From: Limnovirga soli
GTDB lineage: Bacteria; Bacteroidota; Bacteroidia; Chitinophagales; Chitinophagaceae
Assembly (NCBI RefSeq): GCF_013106755.1
Contig: NZ_WHPF01000011.1
Coordinates: 149,675 to 213,674 of the forward strand
DNA length: 64,000 nt
Direction: 5' to 3'
Shown: one piece after another, positions 35,141 through 44,210 of the stretch
How positions within the stretch are numbered: position 1 is the stretch's first letter
How the letters are laid out: every line of letters starts with the position of its first letter
Notes under the pieces: model-generated
Told to the model about the DNA's origin: nothing
The model's input: the letters and a program-made list of their open reading frames with translations, nothing else
The model's database searches: none
Position numbers and translations under genes: made by a program

Positions 35141-36862
35141 TTATCTGTTAAACGTATAATTTTTTTGGGTGCTGTTACCGGCAATATCGGTTACCTGAAT
35201 GGTTAGTGTATGGCTGCCGCTGGTACAATACTCATCAAACATATAGGTATATATATTTTCGTGTGCAGTAAATAATAACCACTTACCATCCAGCCAGGCA
35301 TTAAATGTTTCAATTTCGTCTATATCATCGGTACAACTGAATGCAATTTTTTTGGGATTGGTTAATACCATACCGCTCTTCCATCCTATTGGTGTAACAG
35401 AAGGGGGGATGGTATCAATAAGCAATTGAGCTGTTCCAAGATTTCTAAAACGTGCATGCATCCAATCTCCATTCCAATCGCCCTTATAGGTGTGCACATT
35501 GCTGCCACTTACCAACTGCATAATAACATTGTTTTTTAGATAATTGTTGGCGGGCAGTGTTGTCTTTATATAAATATCAAAAGAATCGTGTACCGGCACA
35601 GCGAGGTTGTGGAGTATTATGGCTGGCGATACCGCATTTTTTTTATTGCTGGTAATTTCCTGAAGGTTAAAAGGGACAAAATCGTAAAAACTGTTTTTAG
35701 TAAACACCAGTTTAGCGTTTTTTCCTGTAACCTTATTTTCCTTGTTTGGCAGCAGCATATTGGTACTATTCCCGGTATTTTGCACCAATGTTATGTTGCC
35801 AAGCTGAATAGTAAAATTAAGCCTGGTGGTATTTCCCGCAACATCTGCTATAGCAATTTTTACGCTGTGGGGAGCCGTATCGGCCAAAATTATGGTGCCA
35901 TTGCCGGCAGAGGTATCAAAAATATCCAGGTGGTTACCGGGTAATTGGGCCAGGTATTGTACAAATTTCTTTTCCCTGCTGTACTTACTATAATCAATGC
36001 AAGCATTAAGATAACGGGTTTGCAGGTAGGAGAAATCATTTAGGGTAAAGCCATTTATTAAAGAATCATCCAGCCATATTTGCGCTGTATAAATACCCAC
36101 TTTAAAAGGGTTGCCTGGTATAATATCTTCTACATCAAAACCAAGACTAAGAATAGGGCTGTTTACAATTACCGGTGTAGCGCTATTGCTATACGTATTG
36201 CCTTTTTGCATCAGAGGTATTTGTTTGCCTGTACCCGGGTTACTATATGTGGTTACACGCCTGTCGTACCAAAACAATTTGTACAGCACAGGTGGGGTAT
36301 TGTCACGCAGGCCAAAACCGAATAGTAAGGGGTTTAGATTTTTTTCTGTTTTGGTGTCTCTTATTTCAAAATGCAGGTGTGGTCCGGCCGAGCCACCGGT
36401 ATTACCACTGTACGCAATAAACTGCCCCTTATTTACAGGAAAAAGATTGGCGGGTAATATAAAATCCTGCTCCCAGCTTTGCTCCTGATATTGTTTTTGT
36501 TTAAGATAGGCAGCTAATGCCGGATAAAAACTGTTTAAATGGGCATATACAGTAGTATATCCATTTGGGTGATTAATATAAATGGCATTTCCATAGCCAT
36601 ATTTTTCTATTTTAATTCGGGCAATATAACCGTGGGCCGGAGCATAAACGGGTAAGTTTTCTCTGCCCTGTGTGCGGATATCCAACCCCATATGAAAATG
36701 GTTGGCCCTCAATTCTCCAAAGTTGGCTACCAGTTGCAGGGGAATAGTAAGCGGGTTGCTAAAATAGTTTTGAGGATATTTATTATTTTGCTGTGCCTGT
36801 GCATTTGAGTGGAAGATGGAAAAAAGCAAAAAAAACATACTGCCTAAAGAAAGGTGCTTCAT
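35141..36862 (-). CDS. Secreted M23-family metallopeptidase
   Basis: 573 aa from the ATG at 36862 (the upstream TTG is not needed). A signal peptide (LGSMFFLLFSIFHSNAQA) is followed directly by an M23/LytM-type domain with the zinc ligands HFHMGLDI and GPHLHFEI, then about 350 residues of beta-rich domains of unknown role. Zinc-dependent cleavage of peptidoglycan cross-links in the periplasm is the family activity. The peptidase domain lies N-terminal, as in many Bacteroidota homologues. Confidence 0.92.
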   Translation of the reverse strand: MKHLSLGSMFFLLFSIFHSNAQAQQNNKYPQNYFSNPLTIPLQLVANFGELRANHFHMGLDIRTQGRENLPVYAPAHGYIARIKIEKYGYGNAIYINHPNGYTTVYAHLNSFYPALAAYLKQKQYQEQSWEQDFILPANLFPVNKGQFIAYSGNTGGSAGPHLHFEIRDTKTEKNLNPLLFGFGLRDNTPPVLYKLFWYDRRVTTYSNPGTGKQIPLMQKGNTYSNSATPVIVNSPILSLGFDVEDIIPGNPFKVGIYTAQIWLDDSLINGFTLNDFSYLQTRYLNACIDYSKYSREKKFVQYLAQLPGNHLDIFDTSAGNGTIILADTAPHSVKIAIADVAGNTTRLNFTIQLGNITLVQNTGNSTNMLLPNKENKVTGKNAKLVFTKNSFYDFVPFNLQEITSNKKNAVSPAIILHNLAVPVHDSFDIYIKTTLPANNYLKNNVIMQLVSGSNVHTYKGDWNGDWMHARFRNLGTAQLLIDTIPPSVTPIGWKSGMVLTNPKKIAFSCTDDIDEIETFNAWLDGKWLLFTAHENIYTYMFDEYCTSGSHTLTIQVTDIAGNSTQKNYTFNR

Positions 36863-36892
36863 GGCAACGAAGGTAAACAGCAAAGTATATAT

Positions 36893-36954
36893 AAAAAAAT
36901 AGGCCCGCCCTGGAAAGAGCTGGCCGTTGCTAACCTATGAAAAACACCTATTTT
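36893..36954 (-). terminator. Terminator-like hairpin after sigma/anti-sigma operon
   Basis: Minus strand: AAAATAGG pairs with CCTATTTT, followed by further T residues. The long loop contains GGTTAGCAACGGCC, shared (reverse complement) with the 58.73 kb leader. Lies 10 bases after the Spy-like stop. Confidence 0.5.
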
Positions 36955-36964
36955 AAAATAAGAT

Positions 36965-37420
36965 TTATCTATTTCTTTGTTTACCCGCGTTGAACTGTTT
37001 GGCTTTTCCTCCACCCTGTAACCGCTTATTCTTTTGCCTGTTCTGCAGTTCTTTTCTAAACATCTCTTTCAGGTTCTTTTCTGAGGTAAATACTTTATTT
37101 ACCCTGTTATTCCCATTTAAAATGTTCCTGAAATCGCTCTGGTATTTTTTTCTAATCTGAACCTGCCTTTCTTCAAACCCTACTTCATCGTTGAGGTATT
37201 GTTTGCGGGCAGCTTTCATTTCTGCGAAGTAATTATTGTAAACTGGCCAGAATTTATCAGACTCCTCGGGAGTAAGATTTAATTCTTTTGTCATATAGGC
37301 TTTCTTTACATCCTCAGCTTTCGTAGAACTAGGCACAGATTGTGTCTGTGCGACACAAATGTAACTATGTAAAAATAATAAATTAATAATAATTAGGAAA
37401 ATTTTCATCTTTAATGACAT
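36965..37420 (-). CDS. Spy/CpxP-like periplasmic protein
   Basis: 151 aa with a signal peptide (IFLIIINLLFLHSYICVAQ) and a helical, charged mature part: YMTKELNLTPEESDKFWPVY has the LTxxE motif seen in Spy/CpxP/ZraP proteins, and the C-terminus is Lys/Arg-rich. It may be a periplasmic chaperone or stress sensor. It follows the anti-sigma-like gene without a gap (stop then ATG) as third gene of the sigma operon. Confidence 0.78.
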   Translation of the reverse strand: MSLKMKIFLIIINLLFLHSYICVAQTQSVPSSTKAEDVKKAYMTKELNLTPEESDKFWPVYNNYFAEMKAARKQYLNDEVGFEERQVQIRKKYQSDFRNILNGNNRVNKVFTSEKNLKEMFRKELQNRQKNKRLQGGGKAKQFNAGKQRNR

Positions 37421-38155
37421 TTAAATCGCTTTAATTCTTTTTTCACTCCCATCAACTGGTTCATCCAGATAATTAATCAGCTCTTCATCGCTGGTATTTT
37501 GCAGCATCTTTTGTAATTCAGGCGATTGATCTTCAGGGTTTGAAACATTTTCACCGGTTGATTCTGCTGCTTCTATCAGGTAATTGGCAATGTCATTATC
37601 ATTTAAGCTGGCAATTCGTTGTTGAATACTGGGGCTTTTATCAAGCCTGCCAATTTGCTTACCGGCATATAACCAGGAAGTAGTTGCTATAATAAACAAT
37701 ACAGACGCTGCAGCCGCATAATTTGCCCATTTACGAACTACCTGATTTAAACCAATTACTTTAGCCGGTGTGTTTTGCATCTTTGCAGCCTGCCCCGAAA
37801 TAAGCGTTGGTATGGTTTCAAAATAAGCATCTGGCACTTTATAAGGCATTTGCCTGCTGATGGAATTTAACAGTGGCGCAACTATTTCAAGTTCGGCCTG
37901 TATTTCATCAGGGGCAACTGAAACTGGCTGTGCTTTAATTTTTTCCATTATGGCGCCGGCCAATGTATTAAAATATCCAGCCGGTACAGTAAATGGAGTA
38001 TGTTGGTTTTCCTTTTGTTGTATTTTTTGGATAATACTAATGGCCAGCATATCAAAATACCCTGCAGGCACTTTATAGACCTGCTGTTTTGTTAAATGGG
38101 CAATGGTGGGTGCCATCTCCATTAATTCGGCTGATATGTGGCTAATTTCTTGCAT
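37421..38155 (-). CDS. Anti-sigma-factor-like membrane protein
   Basis: 244 aa. The N-terminal half has three copies of a VPAGYFDxLxxxIxxKI-type motif (near 28, 58 and 106), a pattern common in Chitinophagaceae proteins next to ECF sigma factors. One helix (about 143-165, YAAAASVLFIIATTSWLYAG) is followed by a periplasmic C-terminus with NDNDIANYLIEAAE. No classic zinc anti-sigma signature, so the role is inferred from context: 37 bases after an ECF sigma gene. Confidence 0.75.
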   Translation of the reverse strand: MQEISHISAELMEMAPTIAHLTKQQVYKVPAGYFDMLAISIIQKIQQKENQHTPFTVPAGYFNTLAGAIMEKIKAQPVSVAPDEIQAELEIVAPLLNSISRQMPYKVPDAYFETIPTLISGQAAKMQNTPAKVIGLNQVVRKWANYAAAASVLFIIATTSWLYAGKQIGRLDKSPSIQQRIASLNDNDIANYLIEAAESTGENVSNPEDQSPELQKMLQNTSDEELINYLDEPVDGSEKRIKAI

Positions 38156-38192
38156 TTTAACTCTTTTTTTGACTATAACTGCGGTATAAAGT

Positions 38193-38738
38193 TTAATTAT
38201 TCCTTATATAGTCTTCAATTTTTTTTGCGGCATGGTGGTAACTGGCTTTTAGTGCCCCTTCACTTGTTTCCAATACACGGCTCATTTCTTCATAAGGCAT
38301 TTCATCATAATACCTCAGGTTAAAAACTACCCTTTGCTTTTCGGGTAACTGTTGTATGGCCAATTGTAATTTCCATTCCAAGCGGTTGGCATCAAAACCT
38401 TTGTCGGCTATTATTTTATTGGATAAGCCTTCCTCCACATCACTTAAGCTTACTGCGGAACGCTTTTTTTGTTGGGCCAGAAAGGTGAGCGATTCGTTGG
38501 TAGCAATACGGTATAACCAGGTATACAATTGGCTATCTTCTCTAAAATTCTCGAGACTATTCCATATTTTAATAAACATGTTTTGCAACACATCATTGGC
38601 ATCTTCGTGCTCTATTACCATACGCCTTATATGCCAGTATAGCTTTTCCTGGTATTTTTGAATAATACCGGTAAATGCTTTTTCTTTTGTGGCAGTAAAC
38701 TTAAACTGATCCAGTAAAACCTTATCGTCAAATTGCAT
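38193..38738 (-). CDS. ECF-subfamily RNA polymerase sigma-70 factor
   Basis: 181 aa. Region 2 (QKYQEKLYWHIRRMVIEHEDANDVLQNMFIKIWNSLENF.. in the N-terminal half) and region 4 (LPEKQRVVFNLRYYDEMPYEEMSRVLETSEGALK) are complete. Directs polymerase to a small regulon, presumably including its own operon with the anti-sigma-like and Spy-like genes, pointing to an envelope-stress response. A perfect -7 match sits 21 bases upstream. Confidence 0.94.
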   Translation of the reverse strand: MQFDDKVLLDQFKFTATKEKAFTGIIQKYQEKLYWHIRRMVIEHEDANDVLQNMFIKIWNSLENFREDSQLYTWLYRIATNESLTFLAQQKKRSAVSLSDVEEGLSNKIIADKGFDANRLEWKLQLAIQQLPEKQRVVFNLRYYDEMPYEEMSRVLETSEGALKASYHHAAKKIEDYIRNN

Positions 38739-38758
38739 GCAGCGGGTATTGTGTTGTA

Positions 38759-38766
38759 CAAATATA
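38759..38766 (-). promoter_or_regulatory. Bacteroidota -7 element upstream of ECF sigma gene
   Basis: Minus strand TATATTTG, an exact TAnnTTTG match, 21 bases before the start codon; no good TTG partner. Confidence 0.45.
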
Positions 38767-38862
38767 AAAACCCATCATCATAGATAGGTTTTTATTAAAA
38801 AGGTTTAAACAGCTAACTGTTTTACCATTTTGTTGTATTTTTTGTTGCCTTATATACAGAAC

Positions 38863-38882
38863 GTACAAGAGTGCGACGCAAG
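38863..38882 (+). repeat. TGCGACGCA-core dispersed repeat, copy 10
   Basis: Short right flank (CAAGCGGTGATGC instead of CAAGTAAAGC). Lies 42 bases past the galE stop, with AGCCGGGCAC as the partner block. Confidence 0.82.
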
Positions 38883-38923
38883 CGGTGATGCCATTGCTAC
38901 CAACAGCCGGGCACATAAAACAA

Positions 38924-39979
38924 TTAGTTTAGTCCGGGATGTTGTTTTAATATCAGCTCTTCATCGGCTTTTACTTTTAGTTCCCAGTTCCAGGCGGTGC
39001 GCATCATATCCTTTAAATCGTATTGTACAATCCAGTTTAAACGTTTTACAGCATCAGAGTTATCTGCATAAATGGCAACCACATCGCCTGGGCGGCGGGG
39101 AGATATTTTGTAGTTTAACTGTTGGCCGCTTACTTCTTCAAATGCTTTAATGGCCTCTAATACAGTTACGCCATTGCCCGAGCCGAGGTTAAACACATCG
39201 CAAACAACGGTATTCTTTTTATCCATTAAAAACTGCAGGGCCAGAGTATGTGCATGCGCAATATCACAAACATGTATATAGTCTCGCACACAGCTGCCAT
39301 CACGGGTATCGTAATCGGCACCATAAACATTCATCTGCGGCAATTTACCAATGGCGGTTTGTGTAATGGCCGGCACCAGATTTTGTGGCCTGCCTACGGG
39401 TAATTCGCCAATTAATACAGAGGGGTGTGCACCCACCGGATTAAAATAGCGTAGCAAAATAGAATTGATTTGATAAGCATTGGCAAAATCGCGGATAATG
39501 GTTTCGCCCATTTGCTTGGTGGCGCCATAGGGCGATTCTGCTTTTTTCTCCGGCGTTTGCTCGGTTACAGGAATACTATCGGGGTTGCCATAAACGGTGC
39601 AGGAGGAGGAAAATACAAAGTTTTGAATACCAAATTCCTTTACACATTTAAGCAGATTAATCAGCGAGAACAGGTTGTTTTCAAAATAGTCAAGCGGCTT
39701 TTCTACAGACTCGCCCACTGCCTTAAAAGCGGCAAAATGTATAACGCCGGCAATGTCTTCGTTCTCCTGAAAAACAGCCCGGGTTTCATCAAAATTCTTA
39801 AGATCTACTTTGTAGTTCTTAAGTTTTTTACCAGTAATTTGTTCAACGCCATTTACTAAAGTGCTGGTAGAGCGGGAATTGTCATCAATGCTAACTACGT
39901 CAAAGCCATTTTCAAAAAGGTCAACAACGGTGTGCGAGCCAATAAAGCCACAACCACCTGTAACAAGTATTTTTTTCAT
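38924..39979 (-). CDS. galE: UDP-glucose 4-epimerase
   Basis: 351-aa short-chain dehydrogenase-type epimerase. NAD-binding TGGCGFIGSH at the N-terminus, the catalytic pair in SPYGATKQ (Tyr and Lys) and the substrate-binding RYFNPVGAH are present. Interconverts UDP-glucose and UDP-galactose for sugar uptake and surface polysaccharide synthesis. Single gene, core repeat downstream. Length is typical. Confidence 0.95.
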   Translation of the reverse strand: MKKILVTGGCGFIGSHTVVDLFENGFDVVSIDDNSRSTSTLVNGVEQITGKKLKNYKVDLKNFDETRAVFQENEDIAGVIHFAAFKAVGESVEKPLDYFENNLFSLINLLKCVKEFGIQNFVFSSSCTVYGNPDSIPVTEQTPEKKAESPYGATKQMGETIIRDFANAYQINSILLRYFNPVGAHPSVLIGELPVGRPQNLVPAITQTAIGKLPQMNVYGADYDTRDGSCVRDYIHVCDIAHAHTLALQFLMDKKNTVVCDVFNLGSGNGVTVLEAIKAFEEVSGQQLNYKISPRRPGDVVAIYADNSDAVKRLNWIVQYDLKDMMRTAWNWELKVKADEELILKQHPGLN

Positions 39980-40129
39980 GGGAATGTTTATGGTGTTGCA
40001 AAGTACTAAAACTTAGTTATACTTTTTATGGGTTATTGACCAATTGTGCCGGCCCCATTAAATAATGTAGGTAGTATTTATGCAAAGGAGACAAAAGCCA
40101 TTATTGGCCGGGCCATTTGCATTTATGAA

Positions 40130-40155
40130 GCTTTACTTGCGTCGCACACTTGTAC
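40130..40155 (-). repeat. TGCGACGCA-core dispersed repeat, copy 11
   Basis: Full-length; preceded on the plus strand by GGCCGGGCCATTTGC, the partner block. Not next to any gene 3' end. Confidence 0.88.
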
Positions 40156-40279
40156 AACAAAATATATATGCAGCAGAAAGAAAGCCCATACTACATGATA
40201 GATGCACTTTACATAATCCATGTACTATAAATACACAATTCCAAAAACATTATTCAAAACATAAGCAACGCCAATAAAA

Positions 40280-40315
40280 AAGCCATCCAAAAATTTTAAA
40301 CTTTTTGGATGGCTT
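40280..40315 (-). terminator. Rho-independent terminator of TonB-receptor gene
   Basis: Perfect 14-bp stem (AAGCCATCCAAAAA paired with TTTTTGGATGGCTT) with an 8-base loop; on the minus strand it runs into a T-run. 115 bases after the receptor stop. Confidence 0.8.
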
Positions 40316-40374
40316 ATAACAGTTCTATGCAGCAGTATCTTTTTAGTCTATTTATTGCCGCCACTACAGGTAAA

Positions 40375-40400
40375 GTACAAGAGTGCGACGCAAGTAAAGC
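40375..40400 (+). repeat. TGCGACGCA-core dispersed repeat, copy 12
   Basis: Full-length, 30 bases past the TonB-receptor stop, between that gene and its terminator; AGCCGGGC follows 18 bases on. Confidence 0.88.
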
Positions 40401-40429
40401 ACTAATGCATTACCTCAGCCGGGCTCCTA

Positions 40430-42793
40430 TTATTTAAACCTGTATTGCAGGGTTACGCCATATGTTTGTGGATCTGCCAGGTGTATGGCACCAAAATCAT
40501 AGGCATAGGCTATATATTTTTTGTTGCCTATGTTGCGGCTCCAAATAAAAAAATCTGTTTTAGCAGACGATAACCCAAACCTTGTATTGATAACACTATA
40601 TGGCGATTGCTGTATGGTATTGGCTAAATCAAAATATTGAGTGCCAAAATGCATCCATTCCGCACGGGCAACAAATTGTATAGGGCTACCATCGGCAATG
40701 GGGCAACTATACTGTATGGCCAGCATAGAGGTGAGGTCTGGTGTAAAAATCTGGCGTTTACCATCCAGGTTTGCCGTTTCGCCGTTTTGAGCAATTTTTA
40801 GGCTGGTATATGCCGCATGGGTATAACCAAAATTATAATCTACGCGAAAGCCCTTTACCGGGGTGGCAGATAGTTCCAGCTCGGCACCTTTACTGGTAAG
40901 TTTACCTGTATTGCGGGTAACCGTTATCGCATCTGGCAGCACCAGCGTAGGCACCTGTGCATCGTTTATGCGGGAAAGAAAGAGGGTAATATTTAACCGC
41001 AACTTATCTTTAAACAAGGTGTTTTTTATACCAGCTTCTATATTATTGCTGTACTCTGGCTGGTAAGGGTATAATGGTGGCTGAGATGGGTCAGACGATA
41101 ATTGTGTTAAACCACCTGTTCTAAAGCCCCTGCTATAAGTGGCAAATAGGTTTGTATTTTTACTGGCACGATAGTTAAAACCAATTTTAGGCGATACGGC
41201 ATTGTAATGCACACTGCCTGCTGTATCGGGCCTTATAATAAAAGCTTCGGTGCCATCTTTCTGATAAGCTCCTTCTACATTTAATTTTTTGTTTTCATAA
41301 TCATAACGTAGGCCGGCAATTAATTCAAGTTGTTTGGTAATAGCATAATTGCCTTGTGCAAAAAAAGCAATACCACTGTTTTTACCGGTACTGGTATTAA
41401 TAGTTGCAAAGTCGGTATCGGGTATGCCAAATAAACCGGCATCCTTACCAAAATGGGTTGCTTGTTTGTTGGGGTTATGCTGGTAATAAAAATAAGTACC
41501 CGCTGTCCATTGGAAAGCCGATTTTTTGGCAGCCGCCGAACCCAGCCTTAACTCCTGCGTAAAGGCTTTTACGTTATTCCAGCTATTGCCATAATCATTT
41601 ATTACGGTAACAATATCTGCCGGCGAAAAGTCGCCATCCAAAGGTGCATTGTAATAGCGGTGGTTTTGCTGGTAAGCACTAAGCGAGGTAAAATTAACCT
41701 TACTGCCGCTATGGCTAATGGTTAGCGAAGTGTTGAACGTATTGTCAATCATGGTTGCGGTAGCATCCTGACTTAACATAAATGGATTGTTTATTGCTTC
41801 ATCCATACCATTTACCATGGGGAACGCACCTTTATTCCGGTTATTCTGGTGTTTCACATTTAAGGTTATGGCCCAATTGGTTGCGGGCAGGTATTTTATA
41901 TAATAGTTACCGGCAATGCTGTGCTGGTCGTCGAACCCGGTATTGTTAAAAGTGTTGGTATAATACCCATCTCTGCTATTAAAGGTGGCGGTAGCGCCAA
42001 CAAATAATTTGTCTTTTACCAAAGGAATACGCAAACCACCGGTATACCGCTGTAAACCATAATTGCCGGTATTAATTTCCACAAAACCGGTTGATTTATT
42101 GGTAGGTTGTTTTGTAATAATATTAATTACTCCACCAGTGGCATTACGGCCATACAAAGTTCCCTGCGGGCCTCTTAGTACTTCAATTCGTTCAATATCG
42201 TTTAAAGCACCAATATAAGTGTCCAGGGTAAATTGGTTAACCCCATCAACATAAGTAGCTACTGCCGGATCGTAAGAGGTGGTTGTAATGCCACGAATGG
42301 AGCTTACATTGCGGTAATCGCCTGAGTTATTGGCAAAAAAGTTGGGTATAATGGCACTTAGGTCTTTGGTATCCCACAAGCGGTATTGTTGTACCTGCTT
42401 AGCAGTAAGGGTACTAATACTTACCGGTACTTGTTGTTGCGAAGCTTCTCTTTTTTCTGCACTTACCATTACTTCATCCAATTGCAGGGTAGCATCGGCT
42501 AATTGCATATCAATATTGGTAACATGCTGCTCAACCACTTGTATAGTAGCTTGTTTGCTGGCATAACCGGTGGCAGAAACTATTATGGTATAACTGCCTT
42601 TTGTTAAATGCGGAATTACAAATTTGCCCAGATCATCAGTAAATGCAAACAGGTTGCTGTTTAACACATGTATAAACGCATCAGCAACGGGTGCGGCTTT
42701 ATCGTTGGTTATGGTACCCTGTAATTGCTGGCTTTTGGCAATGCCAGTAATAAAAATCAATAAAGCAATACATACCAGTTTCTTAACATTCAT
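40430..42793 (-). CDS. TonB-dependent outer-membrane receptor
   Basis: 787 aa. Signal peptide, a CarboxypepD_reg-like domain (about 23-105, QLQGTITNDKAAPVADAFIH), plug domain with SSIRGI, YVDGVNQ and IERIEVLRGPQGTLYGRNATGGVINI, then a 22-strand-type barrel ending in YGVTLQYRFK. Imports large substrates (siderophores, vitamin, glycans or peptides) using TonB energy. No SusD-like partner gene is adjacent, so it is not an obvious polysaccharide utilisation locus. The substrate cannot be told from sequence. Confidence 0.93.
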   Translation of the reverse strand: MNVKKLVCIALLIFITGIAKSQQLQGTITNDKAAPVADAFIHVLNSNLFAFTDDLGKFVIPHLTKGSYTIIVSATGYASKQATIQVVEQHVTNIDMQLADATLQLDEVMVSAEKREASQQQVPVSISTLTAKQVQQYRLWDTKDLSAIIPNFFANNSGDYRNVSSIRGITTTSYDPAVATYVDGVNQFTLDTYIGALNDIERIEVLRGPQGTLYGRNATGGVINIITKQPTNKSTGFVEINTGNYGLQRYTGGLRIPLVKDKLFVGATATFNSRDGYYTNTFNNTGFDDQHSIAGNYYIKYLPATNWAITLNVKHQNNRNKGAFPMVNGMDEAINNPFMLSQDATATMIDNTFNTSLTISHSGSKVNFTSLSAYQQNHRYYNAPLDGDFSPADIVTVINDYGNSWNNVKAFTQELRLGSAAAKKSAFQWTAGTYFYYQHNPNKQATHFGKDAGLFGIPDTDFATINTSTGKNSGIAFFAQGNYAITKQLELIAGLRYDYENKKLNVEGAYQKDGTEAFIIRPDTAGSVHYNAVSPKIGFNYRASKNTNLFATYSRGFRTGGLTQLSSDPSQPPLYPYQPEYSNNIEAGIKNTLFKDKLRLNITLFLSRINDAQVPTLVLPDAITVTRNTGKLTSKGAELELSATPVKGFRVDYNFGYTHAAYTSLKIAQNGETANLDGKRQIFTPDLTSMLAIQYSCPIADGSPIQFVARAEWMHFGTQYFDLANTIQQSPYSVINTRFGLSSAKTDFFIWSRNIGNKKYIAYAYDFGAIHLADPQTYGVTLQYRFK

Positions 42794-42913
42794 GACAATA
42801 GAAATTAATAATTGTAAGTAATATCCAATAAGTGGTTTTAAGCGGGTGCAAGTTACATTGCACTGTTTAATTGGTGCTTATTTTTTCGGGCCTGGCAATA
42901 AAACATTGTGGAG

Positions 42914-42939
42914 GCTTTACTTGCGTCGCACACTTGTGC
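42914..42939 (-). repeat. TGCGACGCA-core dispersed repeat, copy 13
   Basis: Full-length with CACTTGTGC at the right end; GGGCCTGGC partner block on the plus-strand left side. Confidence 0.87.
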
Positions 42940-43025
42940 GGTTAGATACTTTATGCAGCAGTAGAAATTTAATAATGCTATTTTAAACTAGTCAATCTGT
43001 TGCCATAAGTTATTCAGATGAAAGG

Positions 43026-43038
43026 ATTGCGACGCAAG
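43026..43038 (+). repeat. TGCGACGCA-core dispersed repeat, copy 14 (remnant)
   Basis: Only TTGCGACGCAAG and a GAGGCGATGC tail remain, 49 bases past the transglycosylase stop. Confidence 0.55.
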
Positions 43039-43086
43039 AGGCGATGCTACAAGTTGATTTGCTGGTATCCAATTTATAAACAGCCG

Positions 43087-44172
43087 CTATTTCTTGGCAG
43101 TATTACTTACCCCGCCCGTTGACCCTGTGGAAAGCATTAATTGCACGCTCTCGAATAAAATTTGCTGGCGACGGGCTTTAAACAAATCCATTTTATCTGC
43201 CGGCAGGCGAAGTTGATAGGTTTTGCCTTCGGTAATTATTTTGTCAAACCCGGGGTTCAGCTGGTTAAACTTGCCAATATCCATAGTTATATGGTTGCTA
43301 ATAATAAGGCTGTTAAACTTACCTGTTATGGGCAATACAGCCGTATTGGCAAATGCCAGCGTATCGGGTTTTGATTGTAATACACTCAGCGCTGTTCTTT
43401 TTTCAAGGGTTTCTGCTGCCGTTAGGGTGGTCCATCCGCCGCTGCCTTCAAAGAAATAGTGGGCGGCAATATATCTTTTAACATGTAGCCGGGTTTGCTC
43501 GGGTAAAAAATATTGCAGCTCCCAAAAATTGGTAGAATGCGCTTTGTTTATTGCCCGTGAAACAGCTCCTGCACCGGCATTATATGCGGCAATTACCAGC
43601 AACCAATCCCCAAACTGTTCGTATAACTCTGTAATTAATTTTGCTGCAGCTTCGGTGCTTTTTATAAAGCTGGTACGTTCATCTATGCGGTCGGTTACTA
43701 TCAGGCCAAACCGTTTTGCCTCGTAGGGCATTAATTGCCAGGGGCCAACGGCGCCGGCATAAGAAACGGCACCCGCCTGTAAACTGCTTTCAATTACAGA
43801 AAGGTATTTAAGCTGTATAGGTATATTATGGCTGGTTAATATATTCTCGTACAGGGTAAAATAAGGTTTACCCCAGTTTTTCATTTGCTCGTAATTGTTA
43901 CCCTGCTGGTTTAAAAAAGCAGTTACATATGGCATAACACGAGCATCAATTGCAAACCGGCCTTGTTCCAGGTTGGCATCATCTGCCTGGGATAATAGGC
44001 TTTTGAAGCCTTTTACGGTTGTATCATTCTGGTTGTTTTTATGGAAAACTATCTGCCAGTTAGCTTTGCCTGGGGCAGCCATAAGCAAACATACGGCCAC
44101 AAAAAAAGGAATAGCAAAGCGTTGCTTTTCCTTTTTACTGGTATAAATAGTATGATTGATTAATTTATCCAT
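43087..44172 (-). CDS. Membrane-bound lytic transglycosylase (SLT/MltD-like)
   Basis: 361 aa from the ATG at 44172 (upstream TTG-type extension ignored). N-terminal hydrophobic segment IPFFVAVCLLMAAPGKA, then a lytic transglycosylase domain with catalytic Glu in LSVIESSLQAGAVSYAGAVG, PWQLMPYEAKRFGL and AAYNAGAGAVSRAI. Cleaves the glycan strand of peptidoglycan forming 1,6-anhydro-MurNAc. The C-terminal part may contain a weak LysM-like segment (NPGFDKIITEGKTYQLRLP). Located 38 bases after gatA. Confidence 0.9.
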   Translation of the reverse strand: MDKLINHTIYTSKKEKQRFAIPFFVAVCLLMAAPGKANWQIVFHKNNQNDTTVKGFKSLLSQADDANLEQGRFAIDARVMPYVTAFLNQQGNNYEQMKNWGKPYFTLYENILTSHNIPIQLKYLSVIESSLQAGAVSYAGAVGPWQLMPYEAKRFGLIVTDRIDERTSFIKSTEAAAKLITELYEQFGDWLLVIAAYNAGAGAVSRAINKAHSTNFWELQYFLPEQTRLHVKRYIAAHYFFEGSGGWTTLTAAETLEKRTALSVLQSKPDTLAFANTAVLPITGKFNSLIISNHITMDIGKFNQLNPGFDKIITEGKTYQLRLPADKMDLFKARRQQILFESVQLMLSTGSTGGVSNTAKK

Positions 44173-44210
44173 ATAGCAGTACACTACCAAACATCATGCA
44201 AAAAGCGCTT

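Larger units (their letters stand above)
39980..40429. other. Non-coding gap upstream of galE
   Basis: 450 bases with two core repeats in opposite orientation (40130 and 40375) and a strong terminator for the TonB-receptor gene. No protein-like frame. Confidence 0.65.
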